Assembly (NCBI GenBank): GCA_963518845.1
Contig: CAUQKV010000009.1
Coordinates: 1 to 64,000 of the forward strand
Reading direction: 5' to 3'
Source: JABCPE02 sp963518845
Lineage (GTDB): Bacteria; Bacteroidota; Bacteroidia; Flavobacteriales; Weeksellaceae
Length of the DNA stretch: 64,000 nt
Shown: positions 48,347-58,048 of the stretch, piece by piece
How the letters are laid out: every line of letters begins with the position of its first letter
Position numbering within the stretch: position 1 is the stretch's first letter
Translations under genes and position numbers: made by a program
The notes under the pieces: generated by a model
The model's database searches: none
The model's input: the letters and a program-made list of their open reading frames with translations, nothing else
What the model was told of the DNA's origin: nothing

Positions 48347-50029
48347 ATGAAACAGCTTTTTAAAAAGAAAAATTATTCCGATAACCAAAACTCTAATCAC
48401 CTTGTAAGAGTCCTAACGACGAGGGATATCGTGTTTTTTGGAATAGCGGCCATCATCGGTGCTGGGAGTTTCAGCAGTCTGGGGGAAGCCATTTATAAAG
48501 GCGGCCCTGGGGTTATATTGTTGTATATTATTTGTGGCGTTTCGTGCTGTTTTACGGCTCTTTGTTATGCGGAGTTTGCCAGTAGAATTCCTACGGCAGG
48601 GAGTGCATATACCTATGCCTATGCTACTTTTGGAGAGCTGGCAGCATGGATTATCGGCTGGATGCTCATTATGGAATATAGTTTTGGGAATATTTATGTG
48701 GCTTTTTCGTGGTCGGATTATTTCACTTCATTGCTTGATAATTTGGGCTTACATATCCCAGAATACCTTTCGTGCAGCTATACCGAAGCCGAAAAAGCAG
48801 TGAAAAACGGCTCTCAAAATTTAGAGCTGATTTCCGCTTGGGAGAATGCTCCTCGCTTGGGTTCTTTGAGGGTGATTTTTGACCTCCCTGCTCTATTGAT
48901 CAATGCCTTTATTACTTGGATTTGCTACATTGGCGTGAAAGAAAGTAAGAATTTTAATAATCTTTTGGTTTTAATCAAACTACTTGCGATAGTGCTGGTT
49001 ATCGCCATTGGTGTTTTCTATATCAATGCTGATAACTGGATGCCTATGGATACGGCAACAGGCGAAAAATCATTCCTTCCCAATGGTTTCACAGGGATAA
49101 TGTCTGCCATCAGTGGTGTTTTCTTTGCTTATATCGGTTTTGATGCGCTGAGCGTGCTTTCCGAAGAGACCAAAGACCCACAGAGAGACCTACCCAAAGG
49201 GATGATTATTTCTATATTTCTCTGCACGGCTATTTATATCGCGCTGACTATGACCCTTACAGGGCTGGTGGATTATAGAAAATTCGAAGGCATCGGAGAC
49301 CCGCTTTCTTTTGTATTTAAGGCTGAAAATATCAATCTTCCACTGATGGAATTCATCATAGAAGTGGTTGCCATCGTGTCCATTACTACTGTTTTATTGG
49401 TTTTCCAGATGGGACAGCCTAGAATATGGTATGCTATGAGCCGTGATGGACTGATTCCGAAGAAATTCCAGCAAATCCACAAGAAAAACAGAACGCCGTC
49501 ATTTGCTACGATAGTTACGGGATTTGTGGTAGGTGTCCCTATCCTATTTACGGACAAATCTTTCATACTAGATTTCACGAGTATAGGGACTATTTTTGCC
49601 TTCGTTTTGGTGTGTGGCGGAGTTTTACTGCTTCCTCCAAAAGAGAGAATAAAAGGGCATTTTCACCTTCCTTATATCAATGGGCAATGGATTTTCCCGC
49701 TGCTATTCATCGGAGGTGTTTCTTTTATTTATCTTTTGTATCCTTCGTTTTTTGAAAACTTGATGGATTTCAGCGATGAGAAAGAGGGAGAATTTAGGTT
49801 TGCTATTTTCATTTATATTTTGCTAAATATAGGGCTTTCTGTTTTAGTCTTTGTCAAAAAATTATCCCTGATTCCACTACTTGGGCTAAGTTGCTGTCTT
49901 TACCTTATGACAGGAATGAGCATGGAAAACTGGTTCTGGTTTGGGATTTGGTCTACTGTGGGCGTTTGTATTTACTTTGCTTATAGCTACCGACACAGCA
50001 ACCTTCATGATAAACAAAAAACTCACTAA
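48347..50029 (+). CDS. APC-family amino acid permease
   Basis: 560 residues from the ATG at 48347 (an in-frame TTG two codons earlier is less likely). About 12-14 membrane helices. The APC signature near the first helix reads IVFFGIAAIIGAGSFSSLGEA, and GVFFAYIGFDALSVLSEE lies in helix 6, as in CAT/YfnA-type transporters. Probable import of an amino acid, often cationic or broad-range. Monocistronic, with TAATTTTG (48313-48320) upstream and a terminator that overlaps the stop codon. Confidence 0.9.
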   Translation: MKQLFKKKNYSDNQNSNHLVRVLTTRDIVFFGIAAIIGAGSFSSLGEAIYKGGPGVILLYIICGVSCCFTALCYAEFASRIPTAGSAYTYAYATFGELAAWIIGWMLIMEYSFGNIYVAFSWSDYFTSLLDNLGLHIPEYLSCSYTEAEKAVKNGSQNLELISAWENAPRLGSLRVIFDLPALLINAFITWICYIGVKESKNFNNLLVLIKLLAIVLVIAIGVFYINADNWMPMDTATGEKSFLPNGFTGIMSAISGVFFAYIGFDALSVLSEETKDPQRDLPKGMIISIFLCTAIYIALTMTLTGLVDYRKFEGIGDPLSFVFKAENINLPLMEFIIEVVAIVSITTVLLVFQMGQPRIWYAMSRDGLIPKKFQQIHKKNRTPSFATIVTGFVVGVPILFTDKSFILDFTSIGTIFAFVLVCGGVLLLPPKERIKGHFHLPYINGQWIFPLLFIGGVSFIYLLYPSFFENLMDFSDEKEGEFRFAIFIYILLNIGLSVLVFVKKLSLIPLLGLSCCLYLMTGMSMENWFWFGIWSTVGVCIYFAYSYRHSNLHDKQKTH

Positions 50030-50047
50030 AAAGTGAGTTTTTTTTAT
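50018..50047. terminator. Bidirectional terminator between permease and serS
   Basis: AAACTCACT/AGTGAGTTT hairpin including the permease stop codon, followed by Ts and adjoining the serS stop. Confidence 0.85.
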
Positions 50048-51316
50048 TTATGAAATGATATCAAATTTCGTGTATTCTGCTAATTTCTTAGGGATTTTTA
50101 TTCCGTCAGCGGTTTGGTTGTTTTCCAATAGCGCCGCCATGATTCTCGGTAAAGCCATCGCAGAGCCGTTCAGCGTATGCACCAGCTGAGTTTTTCCATC
50201 GGCTTTGTATCGGCATTTTAGTCTATTGGCTTGGAAAGTCTCAAAATTAGACACCGAAGAAACCTCCAGCCATTTTTCCTGAGCCGCACTCCACACCTCA
50301 AAATCATAAGTCAGCGCAGAAGTAAAGCCCATATCTCCACCGCACAATCTCAAAATTCTAAACGGAAGTTCTAAATCTGTCAAAAGTCCTTTCACATGCT
50401 CCACCATTTCTTCTAGGGCTTGATAAGAATTTTCTGGTTTTTCTATTCTTACGATTTCCACTTTTTCAAACTGGTGCAGCCTGTTCAGTCCTCTTACATG
50501 CGCTCCGTAAGACCCTGCCTCTCTCCTATAACATTGAGAAAAAGCCGTGTTTTTAACAGGCAGTTCTTTTTCCTCTAAAATCACATCTCTGTAAATGTTA
50601 GTCACAGGAACTTCCGCCGTAGGAATCAGATACAAATTATCTTCATTCACGAAATACATTTGTCCCTCTTTATCAGGAAGTTGCCCTGTTCCATATCCGC
50701 TGGCTTCGTTCACCACATGAGGTGGGTTTACTTCCATATACCCTGCTTCTGTGTTTCTATCCAAGAAAAACTGAACCAAACTTCTCTGCAATTTAGCTCC
50801 CTTGCCCAAATAAACAGGGAAACCAGCTCCCGCGATTTTCACACCCAGCTCGAAGTTGATAAGATTATATTTAGATGCCAATTCCCAGTGAGGAATAGCG
50901 CCCTCGCCAAGACCTTTCACATCGTGAGATTGGTAAATATTCTCATTGTCATCCGCAGAAACACCTGCTTTTACAGATTCGTGCGGGATATTTGGGATAA
51001 GATACAGAATTTCTGTAAGTTTCTCTTCTACTTCGTTTAGTTTCTGCTGAAGGTCTTTGCTCGCCTCTTTATACTGAGCTGTTTTTTGCTTTGCGCTTTC
51101 GGCCTCTTCTTTTTTTCCTTCTTTCATCAAAAGCCCTATTTCCTTAGAAATCTTGTTGATTTCAGCCAGCTGGGAATCCATATCAAACTGAACTTTTTTT
51201 CTTTCATCATCCAGTGATATGGCATTATCTACCAGCTCTAAATCTTTGAAATTTCTCTTTTTAAGCCCTTCTAAAACTCTATCTCTATGTTCTTTTAAAA
51301 AATTAACTTGTAACAT
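50048..51316 (-). CDS. serS: Serine-tRNA ligase
   Basis: 422 residues, normal length. N-terminal coiled-coil arm (about 30-100) that contacts the tRNA long variable loop. The class II core has motif 2 with FSQCYRREAGSYG and motif 3 with GSAMALPRIMAALLEN. Charges tRNA-Ser with serine (and serves tRNA-Sec if present). Convergent with the permease. Confidence 0.97.
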   Translation of the reverse strand: MLQVNFLKEHRDRVLEGLKKRNFKDLELVDNAISLDDERKKVQFDMDSQLAEINKISKEIGLLMKEGKKEEAESAKQKTAQYKEASKDLQQKLNEVEEKLTEILYLIPNIPHESVKAGVSADDNENIYQSHDVKGLGEGAIPHWELASKYNLINFELGVKIAGAGFPVYLGKGAKLQRSLVQFFLDRNTEAGYMEVNPPHVVNEASGYGTGQLPDKEGQMYFVNEDNLYLIPTAEVPVTNIYRDVILEEKELPVKNTAFSQCYRREAGSYGAHVRGLNRLHQFEKVEIVRIEKPENSYQALEEMVEHVKGLLTDLELPFRILRLCGGDMGFTSALTYDFEVWSAAQEKWLEVSSVSNFETFQANRLKCRYKADGKTQLVHTLNGSAMALPRIMAALLENNQTADGIKIPKKLAEYTKFDIIS

Positions 51317-51371
51317 TTTTAAGAAAATTTAAATTTTTCACAAATGTAAGCATTATTGATTAAAAATCCGC

Positions 51372-51779
51372 TTAATTAGAATATTTTTCAGATTTTGAAT
51401 TTTTATCAGAAATATCTTTCTCTTCTAACCATATAGACTCATCATTAGTAGTTATTTTTCCTGTATTGGCATTTATCCAAACACCAAAAACAGCCATTTT
51501 TTTCTCAATCAAATTATGAAAAGAATATACATAATGATCATCAATAATTAGGGTTGGAGAAAGAAAAGTTTCATCATAATTCAAATCCTTAATTTTTTTT
51601 CTATCATATAAATATTTGACATATAGGTCATTAGCTTCTTTGACACTAATTTTATACTTCTTTTCTTGAACAATTTCCTCAGAATATGGAAAAACTTCAT
51701 GATTTTTTAAGTAATTCTCACTTGGATTACAACCCAATAACAATGTAATAAGTGATATTTTAATAATTATTTTTTGCAT
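51372..51779 (-). CDS. Putative lipoprotein, 135 aa
   Basis: 135 residues with a lipoprotein signal (LITLLLGCNP, Cys16). The rest is a small alpha/beta domain (FLSPTLIIDDHYVYSFHNLIEKKMAVFGVWINANTGKITTN, quoted as two joined strands) ending in a polar tail. Looks like the same general type as the neighbour at 51810 (both end with a GxI..NxxTG or DPxSGEI strand), so the pair may be diverged copies. Function unknown. Confidence 0.7.
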   Translation of the reverse strand: MQKIIIKISLITLLLGCNPSENYLKNHEVFPYSEEIVQEKKYKISVKEANDLYVKYLYDRKKIKDLNYDETFLSPTLIIDDHYVYSFHNLIEKKMAVFGVWINANTGKITTNDESIWLEEKDISDKNSKSEKYSN

Positions 51780-51809
51780 TTTTTATAATCTTATACTTTC
51801 TCCAAAAAA

Positions 51810-52160
51810 CTATTTTTTGTATTCAGAAACAGGAATAATTTCTCCAGAAACAGGGTCTAAAATACGAACATCCTCTTTGTTTTCTTTATTCACATAAAAA
51901 ATATGATAAGTTTCAAAACGAACAGCCGAGTTGTAGCCCACTGTTATCTGATAAAACGGCTTTTTCTCGATAAGATCTTCTTCTGTAATAAACGAAATTC
52001 CATGCTTTCCATTAGTTATTTTATAGATATGTTTAGATGCCTCCTGCACCATCGGCAGGGCTAAAACTTGGGCTTCAGCCTCTTCCTGTGTATATTTTTT
52101 GGCTGGCTGATGACACGAGAAAACAAGAAATGCAAGGACTAAAAAAATACTTTTTTTCAT
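51810..52160 (-). CDS. Putative lipoprotein, 116 aa
   Basis: 116 residues; lipobox VFSCH (Cys16). The remaining domain (AQVLALPMVQEASKHIYK, then YQITVGYN...FETYHIFYVNKENKEDVRILDPVSGEI in part) resembles small secreted NTF2/PepSY-like domains. Located 18 bases after the asparaginase gene, so possibly co-transcribed. Function unknown. Confidence 0.7.
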   Translation of the reverse strand: MKKSIFLVLAFLVFSCHQPAKKYTQEEAEAQVLALPMVQEASKHIYKITNGKHGISFITEEDLIEKKPFYQITVGYNSAVRFETYHIFYVNKENKEDVRILDPVSGEIIPVSEYKK

Positions 52161-52177
52161 TTTTATTTTATTTTTGA

Positions 52178-53230
52178 TTAATATTCATTAAAATACTTTT
52201 GAATCTGCTTCCAGTCTTTGGTTTTGGTAAGCGCCAGCATGAGCAGAACTCTGGATTTCTGTGGATTGAGCGATTGCGAAGCCACAAAGTGATATCTCGC
52301 ATCCTCCACTTCTGCATCTGGTGTCGTAGCGCCTGTGGGAACCCGCGAAGAACGGACCATCTGAATGCCCTGTTTTTGGGCTTTTACAGCCAAATCAAAA
52401 TTAGTATGATACAAATTCCCATTGCCCACACCAGCGTAAATAATTCCATCATATTTCGCATCAATAAAGGCTTTCATCGGAAGTTCCGAAGCATTGGCAT
52501 AGCCATAGACTATCCCTACTTTCGGCAGGGAAGTCAGCGATGCCACATCAAAAACTGATTTTGTAGTATGCAGATTTTGAGGCGTTTTACTGAAATAAAC
52601 TTTCCCATTATGGATATAACCTATTTTACCAGAATTCGCTCCTGTAAAGGTCTCCACAGCGGTCGTATGGTGTTTTATCACATCTTTTGCATCGAGGATA
52701 TTTTCATTCATCACCACGACTACGCCTTTATTTCCTGTGTTTTTATCAGATGCCGCAACCACAGCATTATACAAATTAAGCTGGCCATCTGCACTGATTC
52801 CTGTGGAAGGGCGCATAGCACCGACCATCACCACTGGTTTAGAGCTATGAACCGTAAGGTTCAGGAAATAAGCAGTTTCCTCCATCGTGTCTGTGCCGTG
52901 GGTAACCACTACTCCATCGTAGCCCTCCTTGTTTAGTATTTCATTTATTCTTTTTGCTAATTTTAGCCAAATTTCATCATTCATATCCTGAGAACCTATT
53001 TTCACTAATTGCTCACCGCTTACTTGGGCTACTTGGTGAATTTCTGGAACGGCCTGTAACAGCTCATCAATTCCCTTTGCTCCTGCTTTGTAGCTGCTTT
53101 CGGTAGAGGATTTGCTCACTCCAGCGATGGTTCCGCCAGTAGCTATAATTCTGATTTTCGGTTTTTGTGCAAAAAGAAGAGCCGAAATTTGAAGAATAAA
53201 AATTAAAATTAATTTGGTATTTAGTTTCAT
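52178..53230 (-). CDS. ansB: Type II (periplasmic) L-asparaginase
   Basis: 350 residues with a signal peptide (residues 1-21, ending LLFA). Catalytic motifs: IIATGGTIAG (first Thr) and VVTHGTDTMEETA (second Thr with the Asp/Lys system). Hydrolyses L-asparagine to aspartate and ammonia. The signal peptide and the type II pattern suggest a periplasmic high-affinity enzyme. Likely first gene of a unit with the two small lipoproteins. Confidence 0.95.
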   Translation of the reverse strand: MKLNTKLILIFILQISALLFAQKPKIRIIATGGTIAGVSKSSTESSYKAGAKGIDELLQAVPEIHQVAQVSGEQLVKIGSQDMNDEIWLKLAKRINEILNKEGYDGVVVTHGTDTMEETAYFLNLTVHSSKPVVMVGAMRPSTGISADGQLNLYNAVVAASDKNTGNKGVVVVMNENILDAKDVIKHHTTAVETFTGANSGKIGYIHNGKVYFSKTPQNLHTTKSVFDVASLTSLPKVGIVYGYANASELPMKAFIDAKYDGIIYAGVGNGNLYHTNFDLAVKAQKQGIQMVRSSRVPTGATTPDAEVEDARYHFVASQSLNPQKSRVLLMLALTKTKDWKQIQKYFNEY

Positions 53231-53312
53231 GAAAAGTTTGATTTATTTGGTAAAACTAATCAATATTTTTAATTCTAAAAATAGATTTTAGCCTTTTCAA
53301 ATATTTTTTTAA

Positions 53313-53320
53313 TACTTTTG
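53313..53320 (+). promoter_or_regulatory. Promoter -7 box for DUF5686 gene
   Basis: TACTTTTG matches TAnnTTTG and lies 20 bases before the ATG at 53341; no clear -33 element. Confidence 0.45.
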
Positions 53321-53340
53321 CCTCTTAATCATTTTCTAAA

Positions 53341-55635
53341 ATGCTGAATTCTAAAAAATTATTGCTTACAGGAGCTCTATTTATGGGGCTGTCCTCTTAT
53401 GCACAAGAAGATGAAGACTATACAGATGGTTCTAAAAAAATAGAAGCTGTGGTCATCTCTAAAAAAAAGAAAAAAAAGTATAAAAATCCAGCCCATGAGA
53501 TTTTAGCAAAACTAGTTGCAAAAAAACACATCAACAATCCTGATAACCTAAAATCATACTTCTCTGAAAATCAATCTCGTATGGAGATAGCATTTAGCAG
53601 CCTTGGGGATAAGTTTCAGAATACGAAGGTTTACAAGGATCTGAAAAAGGTTATGGAAGCCTCCAAAGACAGCCTTGGGAATGATGTGGCGCTGCCTGTT
53701 TTTATCTCAGAAAATATTTCGGATTTTTATTATCAAAAAAGCCCTGAAAAGCGCGCCGAAATCATCAAAAAAAGTAAAGTAGACGGTGTCGGAATAGAGG
53801 ACAATGCAATGTTTTCCCAGCTGATAAGTTCTACTTTCATCAAATATAATTTCTACAATAATTATATTCATATTTTGGACAAAAACTTCATCTCGCCGCT
53901 GAATGATAATTTTACTTCAAACTATGATTTTGAGCTGGTGGACAGAGATTTTCAAGTCAATGAAAATGGATATTATAAAATCAATTTTAAGCCTAAAAGA
54001 GCTTCTGATTTGGCTTTTGAAGGGACTTTGTTGATTTCGCACAGCAACTATTCACTTTTCAGAATTACAGCGAAAATAGGTTCTGCAGCGAACCTGAACT
54101 TTATCAACAACATTGTAGTAGACCAAGAGCTTGAAGAAGTGGGTGATTCCGAAATACACATGCCTGTAAAGTCCCTCGTTACGCTGGAAACTGCGAAACT
54201 GGGCAAAAACGGAATGGCTGGGATTTTAAAATATCATGTTTCGAGCAAAAAAATAAAAATCAACCAAGATTTTGACCAAAAAATATTCAGCAAACCTATT
54301 ACTGTCCTGCCTAATGCAAACGACAAAGATGAGCAATACTGGGAAAAGAACAGGCATGAACCGATAACAGAAAGAGAACAGAAAGTCTATGCAATGATAG
54401 ACGAAGTCAAAAATCTCCCTTCAGTGAAATCTTATATAGATGTTTTAGAAATTATCCTGAGAGGCTATTATGAGGCTGGAAAAGTGGATTTAGGACCGAT
54501 ACTCTACACAGCTGGATATAACGATGTGGAAGGTTTTAGGCTGAGAGCAGGATTTAGAACTAATCATAAATTCAGCAAGAAATGGATTTTCAGTGGATAT
54601 TTGTCTTATGGCTTTAAGGACAGAGAGTTCAAATACGGCGGTGGTATAGATTACATTATTTCACGAGACCCATGGACACAGGTGGGAATTTCTGCCCTGC
54701 ATGATTTAGACCAAGTGGCACTGCAGTATGGCAACTTTTTACTTAAGAAAAATGCGATTTTTGATGCATTTTCCAAAAATGGTGACATGCTGATAAGAAA
54801 GCCTTTCTGGAAGAATAATTATGAAATCTATTTTCAGAGGGATTTTGTAAACTCTATCACTCAGAGGTTTACCCTTAGACATTCTACATTTGACCCATTG
54901 TTTGATTCGTCTTATATCAATTACACAGATGAGCATGGGAATGTTTTTAATAATTTCAAAACCACTGAAATGATTTCTGAAACTCAGTGGAAAATGGGAA
55001 GAAAAGCCCTGCAGTCCGATAAAAACAAGCAGGTAATAATGAATAACAATTTTACTCCTACGGTTACTTTCAGGTTTACACATGCCTTTAAGGGAATCAT
55101 GGGAAGTAATTTTGAATACAATAAAATTTATCTAAATGTCCAGCAAAAAATCCCTATGGGAATTTTAGGACAGGGGAACTATTCCCTGACAGCGGGGATT
55201 ATCCCAGACCGAGTTCCTTTTCCTCTTTTGGAAAACCATTTAGGAAATGAGTTTGTATTTTACAACAGAAATTCATTTAACATGATGCGCTTCTTTGAAT
55301 TTACAAGTAACAGATTTGTTTCCCTACAATACACTCAATATTTGGAAGGTTTGATTACCAACAGGTTACCTTTGATTAAAAAATTAAATTGGAGAAATCA
55401 CCTGACTTTCAATTATTTGATAGGAGATTTGGAGGAAAGATTCAACACAAATGGCGCATTAAACGGTCTAAACGGAAAGCCATACATAGAAATCGGCTAT
55501 GGTTTCTCTAATATTTTTAGATTTTTACGGGTAGATTTTGTGCATAGACTTACTCATTTGCATAATACCAGCTCCGTTTTTGAAACCAATCCGCCTAAAT
55601 TCAGCATAAAAGTTTCGGCTCAAATAAGATTATAA
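53341..55635 (+). CDS. DUF5686 outer-membrane protein
   Basis: 764 residues with a signal peptide (1-21, SSYA). The N-terminal half is soluble and carries HEILAKLVAKKHINNPDNLKSYF and a plug-like DUF5686 region. The C-terminal half (about 380-764) is a 16-strand-like beta barrel ending in KVSAQIRL, a C-terminal signature of outer-membrane insertion. The family is common in Bacteroidetes and its role is unknown. Nine bases before prmA. Confidence 0.85.
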   Translation: MLNSKKLLLTGALFMGLSSYAQEDEDYTDGSKKIEAVVISKKKKKKYKNPAHEILAKLVAKKHINNPDNLKSYFSENQSRMEIAFSSLGDKFQNTKVYKDLKKVMEASKDSLGNDVALPVFISENISDFYYQKSPEKRAEIIKKSKVDGVGIEDNAMFSQLISSTFIKYNFYNNYIHILDKNFISPLNDNFTSNYDFELVDRDFQVNENGYYKINFKPKRASDLAFEGTLLISHSNYSLFRITAKIGSAANLNFINNIVVDQELEEVGDSEIHMPVKSLVTLETAKLGKNGMAGILKYHVSSKKIKINQDFDQKIFSKPITVLPNANDKDEQYWEKNRHEPITEREQKVYAMIDEVKNLPSVKSYIDVLEIILRGYYEAGKVDLGPILYTAGYNDVEGFRLRAGFRTNHKFSKKWIFSGYLSYGFKDREFKYGGGIDYIISRDPWTQVGISALHDLDQVALQYGNFLLKKNAIFDAFSKNGDMLIRKPFWKNNYEIYFQRDFVNSITQRFTLRHSTFDPLFDSSYINYTDEHGNVFNNFKTTEMISETQWKMGRKALQSDKNKQVIMNNNFTPTVTFRFTHAFKGIMGSNFEYNKIYLNVQQKIPMGILGQGNYSLTAGIIPDRVPFPLLENHLGNEFVFYNRNSFNMMRFFEFTSNRFVSLQYTQYLEGLITNRLPLIKKLNWRNHLTFNYLIGDLEERFNTNGALNGLNGKPYIEIGYGFSNIFRFLRVDFVHRLTHLHNTSSVFETNPPKFSIKVSAQIRL

Positions 55636-55644
55636 TTTAGAAAA

Positions 55645-56475
55645 ATGCAAAAATACCTTGAACTTAATATAAAAATAGAACCACTCCAGCCATGGAACGA
55701 AATCCTAATGGCAGAACTGATAAACATTGGTTTTGACAGCTTTACGGAAGAGAATGACGGCATTCTGGCGTATGTTCCAGAGGATTCTTTCAGCGAAGAG
55801 GAACTAAAAAATCTTTGGCTGCTGAGCCACGATGAAGTCAAAATTTCCTACACCATTCAGGAAATGCCCAATATCAACTGGAATGAGGAATGGGAAAAGA
55901 ATTTTTCACCCATAAATGTGGAAAACAAAGTGCTTATCCGCGCTGAATTTCACGAAAGCCAAAACACGCTGTATGAAATCATCATTCAGCCCAAAATGTC
56001 CTTCGGAACGGGGCATCACGCCACTACTTACCTGATGATTCAGCAGATGTTAGACATGGATTTCAGCGGTAAAAAAGTGCTGGACATCGGCTGTGGGACT
56101 TCTATTTTGGCGATTTTTTCAAAACTGAAAGGCGCAGAGGATGTTTTAGCCATTGACATTGATGAATGGGCAGTGGAAAACTCCAAAGAAAACGCACAAA
56201 GAAACCAAATGAATTTCCGCATAGAACAAGGAACAGCAGAGAATCTGGGAAAGGAAAATTTTGATATTATTTTAGCGAATATCAACCGAAATATTTTGAT
56301 TTCAGACATTCCTACTTATGTTTCGGTTTTGAACAGCGGCGGAAAACTCCTGCTTTCAGGGCTTTGTTTCTTCGATGTCAATGATATTTTGGAAGTCTGC
56401 ACAAAGCATGATTTAGTTCTGAAAAACCAAGTCCAAAGAGAAGAATGGGTAAGCCTTCTTTTAGAAAAACCTTAA
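55645..56475 (+). CDS. prmA: Ribosomal protein L11 methyltransferase
   Basis: 276 residues. N-terminal substrate-recognition domain (1-80) and a SAM-dependent methyltransferase domain with DIGCGTSILAIFSKLKGA (motif I), AIDIDEWAVEN and ILANINRNIL (the NPP-like catalytic region of PrmA). Trimethylates ribosomal protein L11. Downstream of the DUF5686 gene and 10 bases before the WbqC gene. Confidence 0.94.
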   Translation: MQKYLELNIKIEPLQPWNEILMAELINIGFDSFTEENDGILAYVPEDSFSEEELKNLWLLSHDEVKISYTIQEMPNINWNEEWEKNFSPINVENKVLIRAEFHESQNTLYEIIIQPKMSFGTGHHATTYLMIQQMLDMDFSGKKVLDIGCGTSILAIFSKLKGAEDVLAIDIDEWAVENSKENAQRNQMNFRIEQGTAENLGKENFDIILANINRNILISDIPTYVSVLNSGGKLLLSGLCFFDVNDILEVCTKHDLVLKNQVQREEWVSLLLEKP

Positions 56476-56485
56476 TCCAAATAAA

Positions 56486-57100
56486 ATGCAAACAGTCTTA
56501 TTACCAATATTTTACCTCCCTCCTATTTCTTGGTTTTCTGAGTTTTGTAATTCGGAAAATCAGATTATTTTGGAGCAGGAGGAACACTTCCCAAAACAGA
56601 CTTACCGAAATAGAGCCTGTATTTTTGGGGCAAATGGAAAACTTCCTTTAATCATCCCAATAAATCACAACGGAAAAAGAGCTTTCCGAGATATAGAAAT
56701 ATCATACTCCGAAAGATGGCAGGCACTCCACTGGAAATCAATAAAAACGGCTTATCAGTCTTCTCCTTATTTTGAATTTTATGAAGACCAGCTGAGCAAA
56801 GTTTATGAAAATCAACCCAAATTTTTGATTGATTTTAATCTAAAAAGCCTGGAAATTATCCAAAAATTATTGAAAATAGACCAAAGTTTTTCATTAACCG
56901 AAGAATACATCAAAACGCCTTCTGCAAAGGATTTTAGGGAAAGTTTTTCATCAAAAATAGAACCTGCTTTCCAGCAGGAAGAATATTATCAGACTTTCTC
57001 TGATAAATTGGGCTTTATCAAAGACCTTTCCGTAGTAGATTTGCTCTGCAACCTCGGTCCAGAGGCTGGTTCTTACCTAAAAAATCATAAAAATGAATAA
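56486..57100 (+). CDS. WbqC family protein
   Basis: 204 residues, WbqC fold: starts with YLPPISWFSEFC and has ILEQEEHFPKQTYRNRACI, then GKLPLIIPIN...RDIEISYSERWQALHWKSIKTAYQSSPYFEFY (read in parts). Members near sugar genes are thought to make polysaccharide building blocks; role here unknown. Its 3' end overlaps the phosphodiesterase start by eight bases. Confidence 0.85.
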   Translation: MQTVLLPIFYLPPISWFSEFCNSENQIILEQEEHFPKQTYRNRACIFGANGKLPLIIPINHNGKRAFRDIEISYSERWQALHWKSIKTAYQSSPYFEFYEDQLSKVYENQPKFLIDFNLKSLEIIQKLLKIDQSFSLTEEYIKTPSAKDFRESFSSKIEPAFQQEEYYQTFSDKLGFIKDLSVVDLLCNLGPEAGSYLKNHKNE

Positions 57101-58034
57101 GAAAATTATTTTTCCGCTGGTTTTCTTGGGACAGCTGTTTTCTGCACAGAGTTTTAAAATCATTCCTTTGGGTGTTTTTGGTGGAATAGATGAAAGCAAT
57201 CTTTCTTCTTATCTCATCTCTGAGCCGAGCAAAGAGGCGTATCTGGCTCTGGATGCAGGAACTATCCATACAGGGCTGAAAGTTTATTTGCAAAAAAACA
57301 AGAAAAAAGAAAGTCCAGAGCAATTTTTGAAAGATAAAATCAAAGGATATTTCATCTCACATCCGCATTTTGACCATAGTTCAGGGCTGGTTATCAACTC
57401 GCCCGAAGACTCTAAAAAAAATATTTATGCCGCGGAATTCGTGATAGAAGCCCTCAAAAAACATCATTTTTCTTGGGAGGCTTGGGCTAATTTTGCCAAT
57501 GAAGGCGAAAAACCTATTTTAGGAAAATACACCTACAAAAAGCTGAACACAGATGAATGGACAAGTGTGGAAAATACTGATTTTCAGCTGAAAATGTATT
57601 ATCTAAGCCACACAGGGAAAAATCTAAGCTCTGCGGCGCTTATAAAAAACTCTGAAAATCAATACTTTGTATATCTAGGAGATACAGGAGCTGATAGAAT
57701 TGAGGAAACGGAGCAGCTTGCCAATTTATGGAAAACCATCGCTCCGATTATCAAAGAAAAAAGACTGAAAGGCATCGCCATAGAATGTTCTTATAGTAAC
57801 GAACAGCCTGAAAACCAACTATATGGACACCTCACTCCTCGCCTATTGACCGAGGAAATGGAAAATTTGGAGAAACTTGTCGGCGAAGATGGGTTGAAAG
57901 GCTTAAATCTTATCATTACCCACATCAAACCTAAGAAAAACATTCATCAAAAAGTTAAAACTGAGTTAAATGTTTTGTATAAAAAGGGGATAAAAATTAT
58001 CTTTGCTGAACAAGGAAAAGTAATTAATTTATAA
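57093..58034 (+). CDS. Class II 3',5'-cyclic-nucleotide phosphodiesterase (secreted)
   Basis: 313 residues. Signal peptide (1-20, GQLFSA). Metallo-beta-lactamase fold with the class II signature ISHPHFDHSSG, GDTGADRIEE and the later CSYSNEQPENQLYGHL and THIKP blocks. Hydrolyses cyclic AMP, probably in the periplasm, which would make it a nutrient or signal scavenger. Coupled to wbqC by overlap. Confidence 0.88.
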   Translation: MNKKIIFPLVFLGQLFSAQSFKIIPLGVFGGIDESNLSSYLISEPSKEAYLALDAGTIHTGLKVYLQKNKKKESPEQFLKDKIKGYFISHPHFDHSSGLVINSPEDSKKNIYAAEFVIEALKKHHFSWEAWANFANEGEKPILGKYTYKKLNTDEWTSVENTDFQLKMYYLSHTGKNLSSAALIKNSENQYFVYLGDTGADRIEETEQLANLWKTIAPIIKEKRLKGIAIECSYSNEQPENQLYGHLTPRLLTEEMENLEKLVGEDGLKGLNLIITHIKPKKNIHQKVKTELNVLYKKGIKIIFAEQGKVINL

Positions 58035-58048
58035 ATAACAAATTTACA